Assembly (NCBI RefSeq): GCF_014204545.1
Contig: NZ_JACHLJ010000001.1
Span: 372,001 to 436,000, forward strand
DNA length: 64,000 nucleotides
Direction: 5' to 3'
DNA from: Brevundimonas vesicularis
Lineage (GTDB): Bacteria; Pseudomonadota; Alphaproteobacteria; Caulobacterales; Caulobacteraceae
Shown: positions 45,285-54,911 of the stretch, piece after piece
How positions within the stretch are numbered: position 1 is the stretch's first letter
How the letters are laid out: each line of letters begins with the position of its first letter
Program-made: the position numbers and the translations under genes
The notes under the pieces: model-generated
What the model saw: only the letters and a program-made list of their open reading frames with translations
What the model was told of the DNA's origin: nothing
The model's database searches: none

Positions 45285-46610
45285 ATGTCGTTCCTGATTG
45301 AGCTTGAGTATCCCGCCGCCTACGAACGCCAACCGTCGCGGCGCCTCCCCCTCGCCCGACGCTTTTCGATTGGATCCGCCTTGCGCCGTCTGCGCCTACT
45401 TTTGCTCGCGCCCGTCGTGGCCCTGCTGTCGGCCTGCAACCTGGTCGTCCTGAACCCTGCCGGCGACGTCGCATCCCAGCAGGGCGATCTGCTGATGATC
45501 TCGACCCTGCTGATGCTGATCATCATCGTGCCGGTGATGGGTCTGATCGTCTTTTTCGCCTGGAAGTATCGCGCGTCGAACAAGGAGGCCGAGGCCGACT
45601 ATCGTCCCGACTGGGACCACTCCACGTCGCTGGAGCTGGTCATCTGGGCCGCGCCGCTGATGATCATCATCTGCCTGGGCGCCCTGACCTGGGCGGGCAC
45701 GCACCTGCTGGACCCCTATCGCCCGATCGACCGGATCAAGCCGGGTCAGTCCGTCGAGGAAAGCGTCGAGCCGTTGCAGGTCAATGTCGTCGCGCTCGAC
45801 TGGAAGTGGATGTTCATCTACCCGCAGTACGGCGTCGCCACGGTCAATGAAATGGCCGCGCCAATCGACCGTCCGATCCGTTTCCACATCACCTCGTCTT
45901 CGGTGATGAACAGCTTCTACATCCCCGCCCTAGCCGGTCAGATCTACGCCATGCCGGGCATGGAGACGAAGCTGCACGCCGTCATCAACCGTCCGGGCGA
46001 ATACGAAGGCTTCTCGGCCAACTATTCCGGCGACGGCTTCTCGCACATGCGCTTCGCCTTCCACGGTCTGGACCAGTCCGGGTTCGACCAATGGATCGCC
46101 GGCGTGCGCCAGGGCGGCCAGACGCTGGACCGCGACCGCTACCTGGAGCTCGAAAAGCCCAGCGAGAAGGCGCCCGTCATGCGCTTCGGCGCCGTGGACG
46201 GCGCGCTGTGGGACGCGATCCTCAACATGTGCGTCGAGCCGGGCAAGATGTGCATGGGCGAGATGATGGCCATCGACAAACAGGGCGGTCTGTCCATGGC
46301 GTCGGTGCGCAACACCATGCCGCTGGTCTATGACAAATACGCCGGTCGCGGAAAATCGCCCGCCTACTTCGGCTCCAACGACAGCTACGTCATGACGATC
46401 TGCACCCCGCTGCAGGCCGAGGCGGCCGCCGCCGACCGCATGCGCCGCGCCGAACTGGATACGGTCGCTGGACCGACCAGCCTGGAGCGCCTGACCGGGC
46501 AGGGGTTGTCGCCGGGCCAGACTCCGATGGCCTCGCTGACGACGCTGGCCCGCAATCCCTTCGCCACGGGGCCGGTTCCGACCGACGTCCGTTCCGCACC
46601 AAACGCCTGA
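45285..46610 (+). CDS. cyoA: cytochrome o ubiquinol oxidase subunit II
   Basis: 441 aa. Lipoprotein signal with lipobox LLSAC (Cys51), two membrane helices ([38 protein letters not shown]) and a periplasmic cupredoxin domain without CuA ligands, as in quinol oxidases. [22 protein letters not shown] is typical (given in part). The ATG at 45285 leaves 30 residues before the signal helix; TTG at 45381 would place the signal at the N-terminus and is a serious alternative. First gene of cyoABCD-SURF1-regBA. Confidence 0.92.
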   Translation: MSFLIELEYPAAYERQPSRRLPLARRFSIGSALRRLRLLLLAPVVALLSACNLVVLNPAGDVASQQGDLLMISTLLMLIIIVPVMGLIVFFAWKYRASNKEAEADYRPDWDHSTSLELVIWAAPLMIIICLGALTWAGTHLLDPYRPIDRIKPGQSVEESVEPLQVNVVALDWKWMFIYPQYGVATVNEMAAPIDRPIRFHITSSSVMNSFYIPALAGQIYAMPGMETKLHAVINRPGEYEGFSANYSGDGFSHMRFAFHGLDQSGFDQWIAGVRQGGQTLDRDRYLELEKPSEKAPVMRFGAVDGALWDAILNMCVEPGKMCMGEMMAIDKQGGLSMASVRNTMPLVYDKYAGRGKSPAYFGSNDSYVMTICTPLQAEAAAADRMRRAELDTVAGPTSLERLTGQGLSPGQTPMASLTTLARNPFATGPVPTDVRSAPNA

Positions 46611-46623
46611 GCGAACACAGTCG

Positions 46624-48627
46624 ATGAACGCTGATCAACTCATTCCGCTAATCTTCGGGCGCCTCACGCTTGAGGCTCTGCCGCTGCACGAGCCGATTCT
46701 GGTCGTGACCATGTCGGTCGTGCTGCTGGGCGGCCTCGCCCTGTTCGGCGCCCTGACCTATTTCAAGCTGTGGGGCTATCTCTGGAAGGAGTGGTTCACC
46801 ACCGTGGACCACAAGAAGATCGGGATCATGTACATGATCCTGGGTCTGATCATGTTCGTGCGCGGCTTCGCCGACGCCATCATGATGCGCCTGCAACAGG
46901 CGATGGCCTTCGGCGGGTCCGAGGGCTACCTGAACGCGCACCATTATGACCAGATCTTCACCGCCCACGGCGTGATCATGATCTTCTTCGTGGCCATGCC
47001 CCTGGTAACGGGCATCATGAACTATGTCGTGCCGCTGCAGATCGGCGCGCGCGACGTGTCCTTCCCCTTCCTCAACAACTTCAGCTTCTGGATGACCACG
47101 GCCGGCGCCATCATCGTCATGGCCTCGCTGTTCGTGGGCGAGTTCGCGCGCACCGGCTGGCTGGCCTATCCGCCTCTGTCGGGCATCGGCTACAGCCCCG
47201 GCGTCGGGGTCGACTACTACATATGGGCGCTGCAGATCGCGGGGGTCGGGACAACGCTGTCCGGCATCAACCTGATCGCGACGATCGTGAAGATGCGCGC
47301 GCCCGGCATGGGCATGATGAAGATGCCGGTCTTCACCTGGACCTCGCTGTGCACCAACGTGCTGATCGTGGCGTCCTTCCCGGTCCTGACCGCCGTCCTG
47401 GCCCTGCTGACGCTGGACCGTTACGTCGGCACCAACTTCTTCACGAACGACTTCGGCGGCAACCCGATGATGTACGTGAACCTGATCTGGATCTGGGGTC
47501 ACCCCGAGGTCTACATCCTGATCCTGCCGCTGTTCGGCGTCTTCTCGGAGATCGCGTCGACCTTCTCGGGCAAGAAGCTGTTCGGCTACACCTCCATGGT
47601 CTACGCCACGGTCGTCATCACGATCCTGTCCTACCTGGTCTGGCTGCACCACTTCTTCACCATGGGCTCGGGCGCGTCGGTGAACAGCTTCTTCGGCATT
47701 ACGACGATGATCATCTCGATCCCCACGGGTGCGAAGATCTTCAACTGGCTGTTCACGATGTACCGCGGGCGCATCCGCTTCGAGCTGCCGATGATGTGGC
47801 TGGTCGCCTTCATGCTGACCTTTGTGATCGGCGGGATGACAGGCGTGCTGCTGGCGGTGCCGCCGGCCGACTTCGTGCTGCACAACTCGCTGTTCCTGGT
47901 GGCCCACTTCCACAACGTCATCATCGGCGGCGTGCTGTTCGGCCTGTTCGCGGCGATCAACTTCTGGTGGCCCAAGGCCTTCGGCTTCAAGCTGGACAAG
48001 AAGTGGGGCCTGATCAGCTTCTGGTGCTGGGTGCCCGGTTTCTGGCTGGCCTTCCTGCCGCTGTACGTGTTGGGCCTGATGGGCGTGACGCGCCGGATGC
48101 GAGTGTTCGACGATCCCTCGCTGCAGATCTGGTTCGTGATCGCCGCCATCGGCGCCGGCGTGATCGCTTTGGGCATCGCGGCCATGTTCATCCAGTTCGC
48201 CGTGTCGATCATCAACCGCGACAAGCTGCGCGACACCACGGGCGACCCGTGGGGCGGCCGCACGCTGGAGTGGGCGACCTCGTCGCCGCCGCCGGCCTAC
48301 AACTTCGCCGCCACGCCCTACGTCCATGACGCCGACGCCTGGTGGGACATGAAGAAGCAGGGCTATCAGCGTCCGCTGAGCGGCTACAAGGCGATCCACA
48401 TGCCCTCGAACACCGGGGCGGGGATCATCATCTCGGGCCTGTGCCTGGTGATGGGTCTGGCCTTGATCTGGTACATCTGGTGGCTGGCCGCCATCAGCTT
48501 CATCGGGGTGTTGGCCGTCTCGATCGGTCATACCTTCAACTACAAGCGCGACTACTACATCCCCGAGGATGAGGTCCGCACGACAGAAGAGGCGCACACC
48601 CGCGCCCTGGCCGGAACGGAGGCCTGA
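46624..48627 (+). CDS. cyoB: cytochrome o ubiquinol oxidase subunit I
   Basis: 667 aa heme-copper oxidase core with 15 helices. Metal ligands are visible: heme His in [11 protein letters not shown], CuB His with cross-linked Tyr in [14 protein letters not shown], the WLHHFF pair, and heme ligands in [23 protein letters not shown] is the usual quinol oxidase start. Reduces O2 to water while pumping protons. Confidence 0.97.
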   Translation: MNADQLIPLIFGRLTLEALPLHEPILVVTMSVVLLGGLALFGALTYFKLWGYLWKEWFTTVDHKKIGIMYMILGLIMFVRGFADAIMMRLQQAMAFGGSEGYLNAHHYDQIFTAHGVIMIFFVAMPLVTGIMNYVVPLQIGARDVSFPFLNNFSFWMTTAGAIIVMASLFVGEFARTGWLAYPPLSGIGYSPGVGVDYYIWALQIAGVGTTLSGINLIATIVKMRAPGMGMMKMPVFTWTSLCTNVLIVASFPVLTAVLALLTLDRYVGTNFFTNDFGGNPMMYVNLIWIWGHPEVYILILPLFGVFSEIASTFSGKKLFGYTSMVYATVVITILSYLVWLHHFFTMGSGASVNSFFGITTMIISIPTGAKIFNWLFTMYRGRIRFELPMMWLVAFMLTFVIGGMTGVLLAVPPADFVLHNSLFLVAHFHNVIIGGVLFGLFAAINFWWPKAFGFKLDKKWGLISFWCWVPGFWLAFLPLYVLGLMGVTRRMRVFDDPSLQIWFVIAAIGAGVIALGIAAMFIQFAVSIINRDKLRDTTGDPWGGRTLEWATSSPPPAYNFAATPYVHDADAWWDMKKQGYQRPLSGYKAIHMPSNTGAGIIISGLCLVMGLALIWYIWWLAAISFIGVLAVSIGHTFNYKRDYYIPEDEVRTTEEAHTRALAGTEA

Positions 48628-48629
48628 TC

Positions 48630-49253
48630 ATGAGCGCGACTGCGACCGAGATCGACCGGACCGTCTTCCACCTGGAAGAGGAGCCGCACCACGAGGAAGG
48701 TTCCAGCACCATGCTGGGCTTCTGGCTCTATCTGATGAGCGACTGCCTCATCTTTGCGATGCTGTTCGCCGTGTTCGGCGTGCTGGGCGGCAACTACGCC
48801 GCCGGGCCGGGGCCCAAGGAGCTGTTCGACCTGGAGCTGGTGGCGATCAATACCGCCATGCTGCTGTTCTCGTCGATCACCTATGGCTTCGCCATGCTGG
48901 CGATGGATCGCAACAACCAGCGTCAGACGCTGGTCTGGCTGGCGATCACCGGCCTGTTCGGCCTGGCCTTCCTGGGGATCGAACTCTACGAGTTCGCGCA
49001 CCTGATCCATGAGGGCGCGACGCCGCAACGCAGCGCCTTCCTGTCGGCCTTCTTCACCTTGGTCGGCACCCACGGCCTGCACGTCACATTCGGCATCATC
49101 TGGCTGGTGACGTTGATGGTTCAGGTCAGCATGAAGGGCCTGATCCCCGCCAACAAACGCCGCCTGATGTGCCTGTCGATGTTCTGGCACTTCCTGGACG
49201 TCATCTGGATCGGCGTCTTCACCTTCGTCTATCTGCTGGGCATGCTGCGATGA
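48630..49253 (+). CDS. cyoC: cytochrome o ubiquinol oxidase subunit III
   Basis: 207 aa, five membrane helices (CyoC type). Motifs: MLGFWLYLMSDCLIFAMLFA, ELYEFAHLIHEGATPQRSAF, and GTHGLHVTFGIIWL with FWHFLDVIWIGVF near the end. Starts two bases after cyoB and overlaps cyoD (ATGA). Confidence 0.95.
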   Translation: MSATATEIDRTVFHLEEEPHHEEGSSTMLGFWLYLMSDCLIFAMLFAVFGVLGGNYAAGPGPKELFDLELVAINTAMLLFSSITYGFAMLAMDRNNQRQTLVWLAITGLFGLAFLGIELYEFAHLIHEGATPQRSAFLSAFFTLVGTHGLHVTFGIIWLVTLMVQVSMKGLIPANKRRLMCLSMFWHFLDVIWIGVFTFVYLLGMLR

Positions 49254-49645
49254 GCGCCGACAAGAACGACCACAGCCCTGAGTCTCACGAGACCGACCAT
49301 CTGGGCCACGAGGGGCACAATCACGGCTCCTTCAAGAGCTACATGATCGGCTTCGTGCTGTCGGTGATCCTGACGGCCATCCCGTTCGCCCTGGTCATGA
49401 CCGGCGTTCTGCCGACCCAGGCGACGGCCCTCATCGTCATGGGCTTCGCCGTGGTGCAGATCGTGGTTCACATGATCTACTTCCTGCACATGAACTCCAA
49501 GTCCGAGGGCGGCTGGATCATGCTGGCGCTGATCTTCACCATCATCGTGGTGGTCATCGCCCTGTCGGGTTCGCTGTGGGTCATGTACCACCTGAACACC
49601 AATATGATGCCCATGACGCACGACATGGCGCAGATGGGCGGCTGA
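49250..49645 (+). CDS. cyoD: cytochrome o ubiquinol oxidase subunit IV
   Basis: 131 aa. His/Glu-rich N-terminus (residues 1-28), then three membrane helices including SYMIGFVLSVILTAIPFALV and VVQIVVHMIYFLHMN, the family hallmark. Ends with a Met-rich tail (MMPMTHDMAQMGG). Needed for assembly of the CuB site of subunit I in the E. coli enzyme. No cyoE (heme O synthase) follows in this window. Confidence 0.93.
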   Translation: MSADKNDHSPESHETDHLGHEGHNHGSFKSYMIGFVLSVILTAIPFALVMTGVLPTQATALIVMGFAVVQIVVHMIYFLHMNSKSEGGWIMLALIFTIIVVVIALSGSLWVMYHLNTNMMPMTHDMAQMGG

Positions 49646-49712
49646 GGTCGAGATCACGGACCCGTCCTCAGCCCCGGCCGGCGGCAAGGCCAGACGTTCG
49701 CGATCCTTCCGC

Positions 49713-50411
49713 ATGGCGGTCGTGGTCGCGGGCTTGGCGTTGTTCGTCGGCTTTCTAGCGCTGGGCGGGTGGCAGGTTCAGCGTCTGGTCTGGAAGACCA
49801 ATCTGATCGCCCAGGTCGATGCGCGCGTTCACGCGACCGCCGTTCCAGCGCCTGGCCCGACCCAATGGGCTGCGGTGACGCGCGAAAAGGATCAGTACCG
49901 CCGCGTCACGATTCACGGTCGATTCCTGCACGACAAGGAAACCCTTGTTCAGGCGGTGACCGACTCCGGTGGCGGCTTCTGGGTCGTGACGCCTCTGGTC
50001 GACGACCGGGGCTTCACCGTCCTGATCAACCGAGGCTTCGTGCCCGCAGGCCGACGCGATCCGGCCGTCCGCGCCGATGGTCAGGTCGAGGGGCCACAGA
50101 CGGTGACGGGACTGCTCCGGATCACCGAGCCCAAGGGCGGCTTCCTGCGCGCCAATGATCCCGCCGGTGATCGTTGGCGGTCGCGCGACGTCGCGGCGAT
50201 CGCTGCACGGCGGGGCCTGACGAGCGTCGCGCCCTATTTCATTGACGCGGACGCCAGTCCGAACCCGGGCGGATTGCCGCGCGGAGGACTGACGGTGATC
50301 CGGTTCGCCAACAGCCATCTGGTCTATGCACTGACCTGGTTCGGCATGGCGCTGCTGACTTCGGTCGGTCTGTGGCTGTTCCTGCGCGACGGCAGGCGCA
50401 ACAGGTCGTGA
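49713..50411 (+). CDS. SURF1 family oxidase assembly protein
   Basis: 232 aa with one N-terminal and one C-terminal membrane helix and the SURF1 motifs FLALGGWQVQRLVWK, RRVTIHGRFLHDKE, GFWVVTPLVDDRGFTVLINRGFVP (shown in part) and WFGMALLTSVGLWLF. SURF1 helps insert heme a into cytochrome oxidases; its place directly after cyoABCD suggests that it serves this quinol oxidase. ATG at 49713 is the only standard start; the sequence between the cyoD stop and this ATG is open but without a start. Overlaps regB (GTGA). Confidence 0.9.
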   Translation: MAVVVAGLALFVGFLALGGWQVQRLVWKTNLIAQVDARVHATAVPAPGPTQWAAVTREKDQYRRVTIHGRFLHDKETLVQAVTDSGGGFWVVTPLVDDRGFTVLINRGFVPAGRRDPAVRADGQVEGPQTVTGLLRITEPKGGFLRANDPAGDRWRSRDVAAIAARRGLTSVAPYFIDADASPNPGGLPRGGLTVIRFANSHLVYALTWFGMALLTSVGLWLFLRDGRRNRS

Positions 50412-51739
50412 CGACGACAACTTTGCAAAGACTGCTGGGCCTGGGGCTCAGAGGCGGGGTCGCGACACACGGCGGGGCCAACCGCCGCAACATGCTGCTG
50501 CTGATCCAGCTGCGCTGGCTGGCGGTCGCCGGGCAGGTGGCGACGATCCTGCTGGTCCAATATGTGATGCGGATCCCCCTGCCGGTGCTGTGGCTGCTGG
50601 CGGCGCCGGCGGGTCTGGTGCTGGTCAATCTGGTCAGCGCGCCTTTGACCGTGCGCCGGCAGGAGGTCGAGGATCAGGCGCTAATGATCGCCCTCCTGGC
50701 GGATGTGGCGGCGCTGACCTGGCTGCTGTTCCTGACCGGGGGCGCGGCCAATCCGTTTGTGGCGCTGTATCTGCTGCAAGTTGTCTTGGGGGCGGTGCTG
50801 CTGGCGCCGGTCTATGCCTGGGCGCTGATCGCCATCACCAGCCTGTGCTTTGCCGGCCTGGGCCTGCATTCCCGGCCGCTGAACCTGCCGCCGGCGCGCG
50901 AGGATTCGCTGCTTAGCCTCTATCTTCAGGGCAGTCTGATCTGTTTCGTTCTGATGGCCGTGCTGCTAGTGCTGTTCGTCACCCGGATCAGCCAGAACCT
51001 GCGTGAGCGCGACGCCTCCATGGCCGCCCTACGCCAGCAGACGGCCGAGCATGATCATATCGTCCGCATGGGCCTGCTGGCGTCGGGCGCGGCGCATGAG
51101 CTGGGGACGCCGCTGGCTTCGTTGTCGGTGATCCTCAGCGATTGGAAGCGGATGCCGGCCCTGACCCAAGACGCCGACCTGGCCCAGGACATGACGGTGA
51201 TGCGGGCCGAGGTCGAACGCTGCAAGGCCATCGTCACCGGCATCCTGATGTCGGCCGGCGAGGCGAGGGGACAGGCGCCTGAGCGCACAACACTGCGGGC
51301 CTTCGTCGCCGATGTGGTGGCCAGTTGGAACGGCGACGGCGTGGCGGTGCAGATCCGCGACGAACTGGCCCAGAACCCGTCGATCATCGCCGACCCAGCC
51401 CTGCGTCAGGTGCTGGGCGTGCTGTTCGACAATGCGGTCGAGGCCGGAGCGAGCCGCATCACCGTGAGCACAACGCGCACGGACGAGCATTTCGGCATCG
51501 CGGTCCGCGACGACGGACCCGGCTTTCCGCCGGCGATCCTTCAGGCCTGGGGCAAGCCCTACAACTCGACCAAGCCCAGGCCCGGCGCGGGTCTCGGCCT
51601 CTTTCTGCTCATGAATGTGATCCGGTCGCTGGGCGGACGGGTAGAAGCCTCCAATCCCCCGGCGGGCGGCGCAGAAGTGCGTCTGACCCTGCCGCTTTCG
51701 GCCTTGGCTCCGACGGACGAGATCACGCATGACCGATGA
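50408..51739 (+). CDS. regB: RegB/PrrB-type redox sensor histidine kinase
   Basis: 443 aa. Six membrane helices, with the quinone-binding heptad GGAANPF (111-117), then H-box ASGAAHELGTPLA (His230) and a redox-type cysteine in VERCKAIV (Cys272), matching RegB's dimer-interface Cys. ATPase core: LFDNAVEAG, DDGPGFP, GAGLGLFLLMNVI. GTG start overlaps the SURF1 stop. RegB senses the ubiquinone redox state and controls terminal oxidases, so its place after cyo genes fits feedback control. Confidence 0.9.
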   Translation: MTTTTLQRLLGLGLRGGVATHGGANRRNMLLLIQLRWLAVAGQVATILLVQYVMRIPLPVLWLLAAPAGLVLVNLVSAPLTVRRQEVEDQALMIALLADVAALTWLLFLTGGAANPFVALYLLQVVLGAVLLAPVYAWALIAITSLCFAGLGLHSRPLNLPPAREDSLLSLYLQGSLICFVLMAVLLVLFVTRISQNLRERDASMAALRQQTAEHDHIVRMGLLASGAAHELGTPLASLSVILSDWKRMPALTQDADLAQDMTVMRAEVERCKAIVTGILMSAGEARGQAPERTTLRAFVADVVASWNGDGVAVQIRDELAQNPSIIADPALRQVLGVLFDNAVEAGASRITVSTTRTDEHFGIAVRDDGPGFPPAILQAWGKPYNSTKPRPGAGLGLFLLMNVIRSLGGRVEASNPPAGGAEVRLTLPLSALAPTDEITHDR

Positions 51740-52265
51740 CGCCAGATTGCTGCTGATCGTCGAGGACGACGAGTCGTTCTCGACCACCCTGCGACGCTCG
51801 TTCGAACGGCGTGGCTATACGGTCGTCAGCGCCGCCAGTCCCGATCAGATGACCGAGGTGCTGAAGACGCATCGCCCCGGCTATGCGGTCGTCGATCTGA
51901 AGCTGGGCGGGCATTCCGGCCTGACCTGCGTCGAGGCTCTTCACGCCTTCGACCCCGAGATGAACATCGTCGTCCTGACCGGCTTCGCCAGCATCGCCAC
52001 GGCGGTCGAGGCGATCAAGCTGGGCGCCCGGCACTATCTGGCCAAGCCCGCCAGCACCGATGACATCGAAGCCGCCTTCGGCCGAGCCGACGGCGACGCC
52101 GAGACGCCGCTGGGCACGCGCCCCACCTCGATCAAGACGCTGGAATGGGAGCGGATCCACGAGACGCTGGTGGAGACCGACTTCAACATCTCGGAGGCGG
52201 CGCGGCGGCTGGGCATGCACCGCCGCACCCTGGCGCGAAAGCTGGAAAAGCGCCGCGTCACCTAG
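51729..52265 (+). CDS. regA: RegA/PrrA/ActR-type response regulator
   Basis: 178 aa. Receiver with VEDDESF, phospho-Asp56 in YAVVDLKLGGHSGL, and AKPAS lysine. Short linker, then the Fis-like helix-turn-helix EAARRLGMHRRTLARKLEKR at the end, the very conserved RegA DNA-binding helix. Overlaps the regB end by 11 bases. The cognate pair is completed here. Confidence 0.95.
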   Translation: MTDDARLLLIVEDDESFSTTLRRSFERRGYTVVSAASPDQMTEVLKTHRPGYAVVDLKLGGHSGLTCVEALHAFDPEMNIVVLTGFASIATAVEAIKLGARHYLAKPASTDDIEAAFGRADGDAETPLGTRPTSIKTLEWERIHETLVETDFNISEAARRLGMHRRTLARKLEKRRVT

Positions 52266-52699
52266 TCCAGTTCGGCCGCGATCCGGTCGGCCAGCGCCCG
52301 CAAGGTCGCCGTATCCGCCATCGGCGCATGGCCGTGACCCTTCATCTCGCGATCGGCCCAGCGCGGCACGATGTGGAAATGGAGATGGAAGACCGTCTGT
52401 CCGCCCGCCTCGCCATTGAACTGCAGGATCGACAGGCCTTCGGGCTTCAGCGCTTTCTCGACCGCCTTGGCCGTGCGTTGCAGGGCGGCGGTCACGCGGG
52501 CCAGCACCTCGGGCTCGATCTCCAGCAGATTACGGGCCTGGGACTGTTTGGCGATGATCAGGACGTGGCCTTCCGACTGGGGAAAGACGTCCATGAAGGC
52601 AAGGACGTGGTCGTCCTCCCACACCTTAACCGACGGAATGTCGCCGCGCAGGATCTTGGCGAAGATGTTGTTGGTGTCATAGGCGCCGTGCAGGCTCAT
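52262..52699 (-). CDS. HIT-family nucleotide hydrolase (HinT-like)
   Basis: 145 aa. Histidine triad HLHFHIVPRW, preceded by the usual NNIFAKILRGDIPSVKVWEDD and EGHVLIIAK. Hydrolyses purine nucleoside phosphoramidates or dinucleotides. ATG at 52699 follows GGAGACC. Its stop overlaps the regA stop region tail to tail by four bases. Confidence 0.92.
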   Translation of the reverse strand: MSLHGAYDTNNIFAKILRGDIPSVKVWEDDHVLAFMDVFPQSEGHVLIIAKQSQARNLLEIEPEVLARVTAALQRTAKAVEKALKPEGLSILQFNGEAGGQTVFHLHFHIVPRWADREMKGHGHAPMADTATLRALADRIAAELD

Positions 52700-52807
52700 G
52701 GGCGGTCTCCGTGCGGTTCTGACCTTCGATAGCAGCGCCGTCACTGAAGGGGGAGCCTTCGTCCACCTCGTGCATTATGGTCACGCTTGAACGTAACGAA
52801 GCCCGTC

Positions 52808-53167
52808 ATGATCCGTTTCATCATCCAGGCGCTGGTCACGATGGCGGGCCTGTGGCTGTCCGCCCAGATCGTGCCGGGCGTTGATTTCACCAGCACCGGG
52901 TCGCTGATCGCGGCGGCTATCATTCTGGGCCTGGTCAACGCCTTCGTCCGGCCGATCTTGGTCGTGCTGACCTTCCCGATCACCGTCGTGACGCTGGGCC
53001 TGTTCCGGCTGGTCGTGAACGCCGCCATGATCGGGCTGACCTCCGTCTTCCTGGACGGCTTCCGGGTCGACGGCCTATGGGCCGGCATCGGCGCGGCCAT
53101 CGTCACCGGCATCGTCAGCTGGATCGCCGGCGCCTTCATCGGCGGCGGTGAAGAGCCGCGGGGTTGA
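52808..53167 (+). CDS. Phage-holin-4 superfamily membrane protein (YvlD-like)
   Basis: 119 aa, four membrane helices. The motifs FIIQALVTMAGLWLSAQIVPGV, LGLVNAFVRPILVVLTFPIT and GLFRLVVNAAMIGLT are typical of this chromosomal family (PF04020), which is widespread and not phage-linked. ATG at 52808 is preferred; a TTG at 52787 is in frame. No phage genes nearby. Confidence 0.85.
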   Translation: MIRFIIQALVTMAGLWLSAQIVPGVDFTSTGSLIAAAIILGLVNAFVRPILVVLTFPITVVTLGLFRLVVNAAMIGLTSVFLDGFRVDGLWAGIGAAIVTGIVSWIAGAFIGGGEEPRG

Positions 53168-53170
53168 GCC

Positions 53171-54175
53171 TTACCCCACCTTCACCCGCGTCGCCGCCTC
53201 GGGCAGGTCCTCGCCGAAGGCGCGCTGGTAGAACTCGGCGATGGTCGGGCGTTCCAGCTCGTCGCACTTGTTCAAGAAGGTCAGGCGGAAGCTGAGGCCC
53301 AGGTCGTCGTTGAAGATCTGGGCGTTCTGGGCCCAGGTGATGACGGTGCGGGGCGACATGACGGTTGAGATGTCGCCGTTCATGAAGGCGTTGCGGGTCA
53401 TGTCGGCGACGCGGACCATGGCGGCGATGCGGCGGCGGCCCTCGGCGTCCTTCCACTCGGGCACCTTGGCGGCGACAATCTCGGCTTCCACGTCGTGATC
53501 GAGGTAGTTGAGCGTGGTGACGATGTTCCAGCGGTCCAGCTGGGCCTGATTGATCTGTTGCGCGCCGTGATACAGGCCCGTCGTGTCGCCTAGGCCGATG
53601 GTGTTGGTCGTGGCGAACAGACGGAAATAGCGGTGCGGGCGGATGACGCGGTTCTGGTCCAGCAGGGTGAGGCGACCCTGGGCCTCCAGCACGCGCTGGA
53701 TCACGAACATCACGTCGGGCCGGCCGGCGTCGTATTCGTCGAAGACCAAGGCGATAGGGCGTTGCAGCGACCAGGGCAGGATGCCCTCGCGGAACTCGGT
53801 GATCTGCTTGCCGTCCTTCAGGACGATGGCGTCCTTGCCGATCAGGTCGATCCGGCTGACGTGGCTGTCCAGGTTCACCCGCACCAGCGGCCAATTCAGT
53901 CGGGCGGCGACCTGTTCGATGTGGGTCGACTTGCCGGTGCCGTGATAGCCCTGGACCATGACGCGGCGGTCGAAGGCGAAGCCGGCGCAGATGGCGATGG
54001 TCGTCTGCGGATCGAAGCGATAGGCCTCATCGATCTCGGGCACATGGCTGTCGCGCTCGTCGAAGGCGGGCACGGTCATGTCGCTGTCCACGCCGAAGGC
54101 TTCGCGCAGGGTCACGCGGCGATGTGGTTCGAGCGTCAGCAGGGGATCGGGGGAGGCGTCGAGCGGGGAGGTCAT
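53171..54175 (-). CDS. cobS: CobS-like AAA+ ATPase (cobaltochelatase subunit family)
   Basis: 334 aa MoxR/CobS-type AAA+ ATPase. Walker [21 protein letters not shown], Walker [14 protein letters not shown], sensor region [19 protein letters not shown]. The N-terminal [12 protein letters not shown] is the CobS hallmark. In cobalamin synthesis CobS works with CobT and CobN to insert cobalt. cobT is not in this window on the downstream side, so pairing occurs elsewhere, or this is a free-standing member of the family. Confidence 0.88.
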   Translation of the reverse strand: MTSPLDASPDPLLTLEPHRRVTLREAFGVDSDMTVPAFDERDSHVPEIDEAYRFDPQTTIAICAGFAFDRRVMVQGYHGTGKSTHIEQVAARLNWPLVRVNLDSHVSRIDLIGKDAIVLKDGKQITEFREGILPWSLQRPIALVFDEYDAGRPDVMFVIQRVLEAQGRLTLLDQNRVIRPHRYFRLFATTNTIGLGDTTGLYHGAQQINQAQLDRWNIVTTLNYLDHDVEAEIVAAKVPEWKDAEGRRRIAAMVRVADMTRNAFMNGDISTVMSPRTVITWAQNAQIFNDDLGLSFRLTFLNKCDELERPTIAEFYQRAFGEDLPEAATRVKVG

Positions 54176-54213
54176 GCCTGTGCGATTAGCGCACGTTTCG
54201 GATCACTTAAACC

Positions 54214-54244
54214 CCGCTCGTCCCCGCGAAAGCGGGGATCCAGT
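54214..54244 (+). repeat. REP-like palindromic repeat R1
   Basis: 31-base element of the form CCGCTC-G-TCCCCGCGAAAGCGGGGA-TCCAGT, containing a hairpin with stem TCCCCGC/GCGGGGA. It is the inverted partner of R2, 64 bases away. Same sequence family as R3 and R4. Confidence 0.9.
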
Positions 54245-54308
54245 TCTTTTGGTCGGCAGTGCGTTGGACGATGACCTGTTGAAGACGGCAGCGATCATCG
54301 CCCAAAGC

Positions 54309-54339
54309 ACTGGGTCCCCGCTTTCGCGGGGATGAGCGG
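54309..54339 (-). repeat. REP-like palindromic repeat R2
   Basis: Reverse complement of R1 with 2 mismatches. The R1-R2 pair lies in the spacer between cobS and ohr and its 64-base interior has no open frame that I recognise. Confidence 0.9.
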
Positions 54340-54346
54340 AAGTCGT

Positions 54347-54775
54347 TTACTTGGCTTCCAGCCGAACATCGACGTTGTTGCGGGTGGCGTTGGAGTAGGG
54401 GCAGACCTGGTGCGCCTTCTCGATCAGGTCGTCGATAACGGCCTGGTCCAGGCCGTGGTCGGTGACGGTCAGGTCGACATCCAGGTTGAAGCCGTCACCC
54501 TTGGTGTTCTTGCCGAAGCCGACGCCAGCGGTGACCTTGGTGTCAGGGCTGACGGGCGTGCCGGCCTTGCCGCTGACCAGACGAAGCGCGCCGAGGTAGC
54601 AGGCGGCGTATCCGGTGGCGAATAGCTGCTCCGGATTGGTGCCGTCGCCGCCCTTGCCGCCCATCTCGTTCGGTGTGGACAGTTTGACGTCGATCTTGCC
54701 GTCATCGGTGGCCGAACGGCCATCTTCGCGGCCTCCGCCCGATGCCGTTGATTGGGCGCGATACAGAACTTCCAT
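54347..54775 (-). CDS. ohr: organic hydroperoxide resistance protein Ohr
   Basis: 142 aa, OsmC/Ohr family thiol peroxidase that reduces organic hydroperoxides. The two catalytic cysteines are in YAACYLGAL and HQVCPYSNATR. NPEQLFATGYAAC and TNPEQLF are standard. ATG at 54775 follows an AAGGAGCCTGCC region, a good ribosome-binding site; the longer open frame upstream crosses the mrcA start and is not supported. No OhrR regulator adjacent. Confidence 0.94.
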   Translation of the reverse strand: MEVLYRAQSTASGGGREDGRSATDDGKIDVKLSTPNEMGGKGGDGTNPEQLFATGYAACYLGALRLVSGKAGTPVSPDTKVTAGVGFGKNTKGDGFNLDVDLTVTDHGLDQAVIDDLIEKAHQVCPYSNATRNNVDVRLEAK

Positions 54776-54911
54776 GGCAGGCTCCTTGGGTTGGGATGCT
54801 TGAGATGGGAGCTTAACGGCGGACGGGAAGGGGGCGTTGCATCGCGGCTCTAGCCATCGACCGGCGACGCGGGCTAAAGCACCCTTTCGGGGCGCGTCGT
54901 CGGAGTACGCA

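Noticed and set aside
46648..48597. 649-codon open frame antisense to cyoB
   Set aside because: cyoB is certain from its metal ligands; the antisense product is a His/Asp/Gln-rich shadow.
52808..53167. Phage holin as sign of a prophage
   Set aside because: This superfamily is chromosomal and widespread; no other phage gene is nearby.
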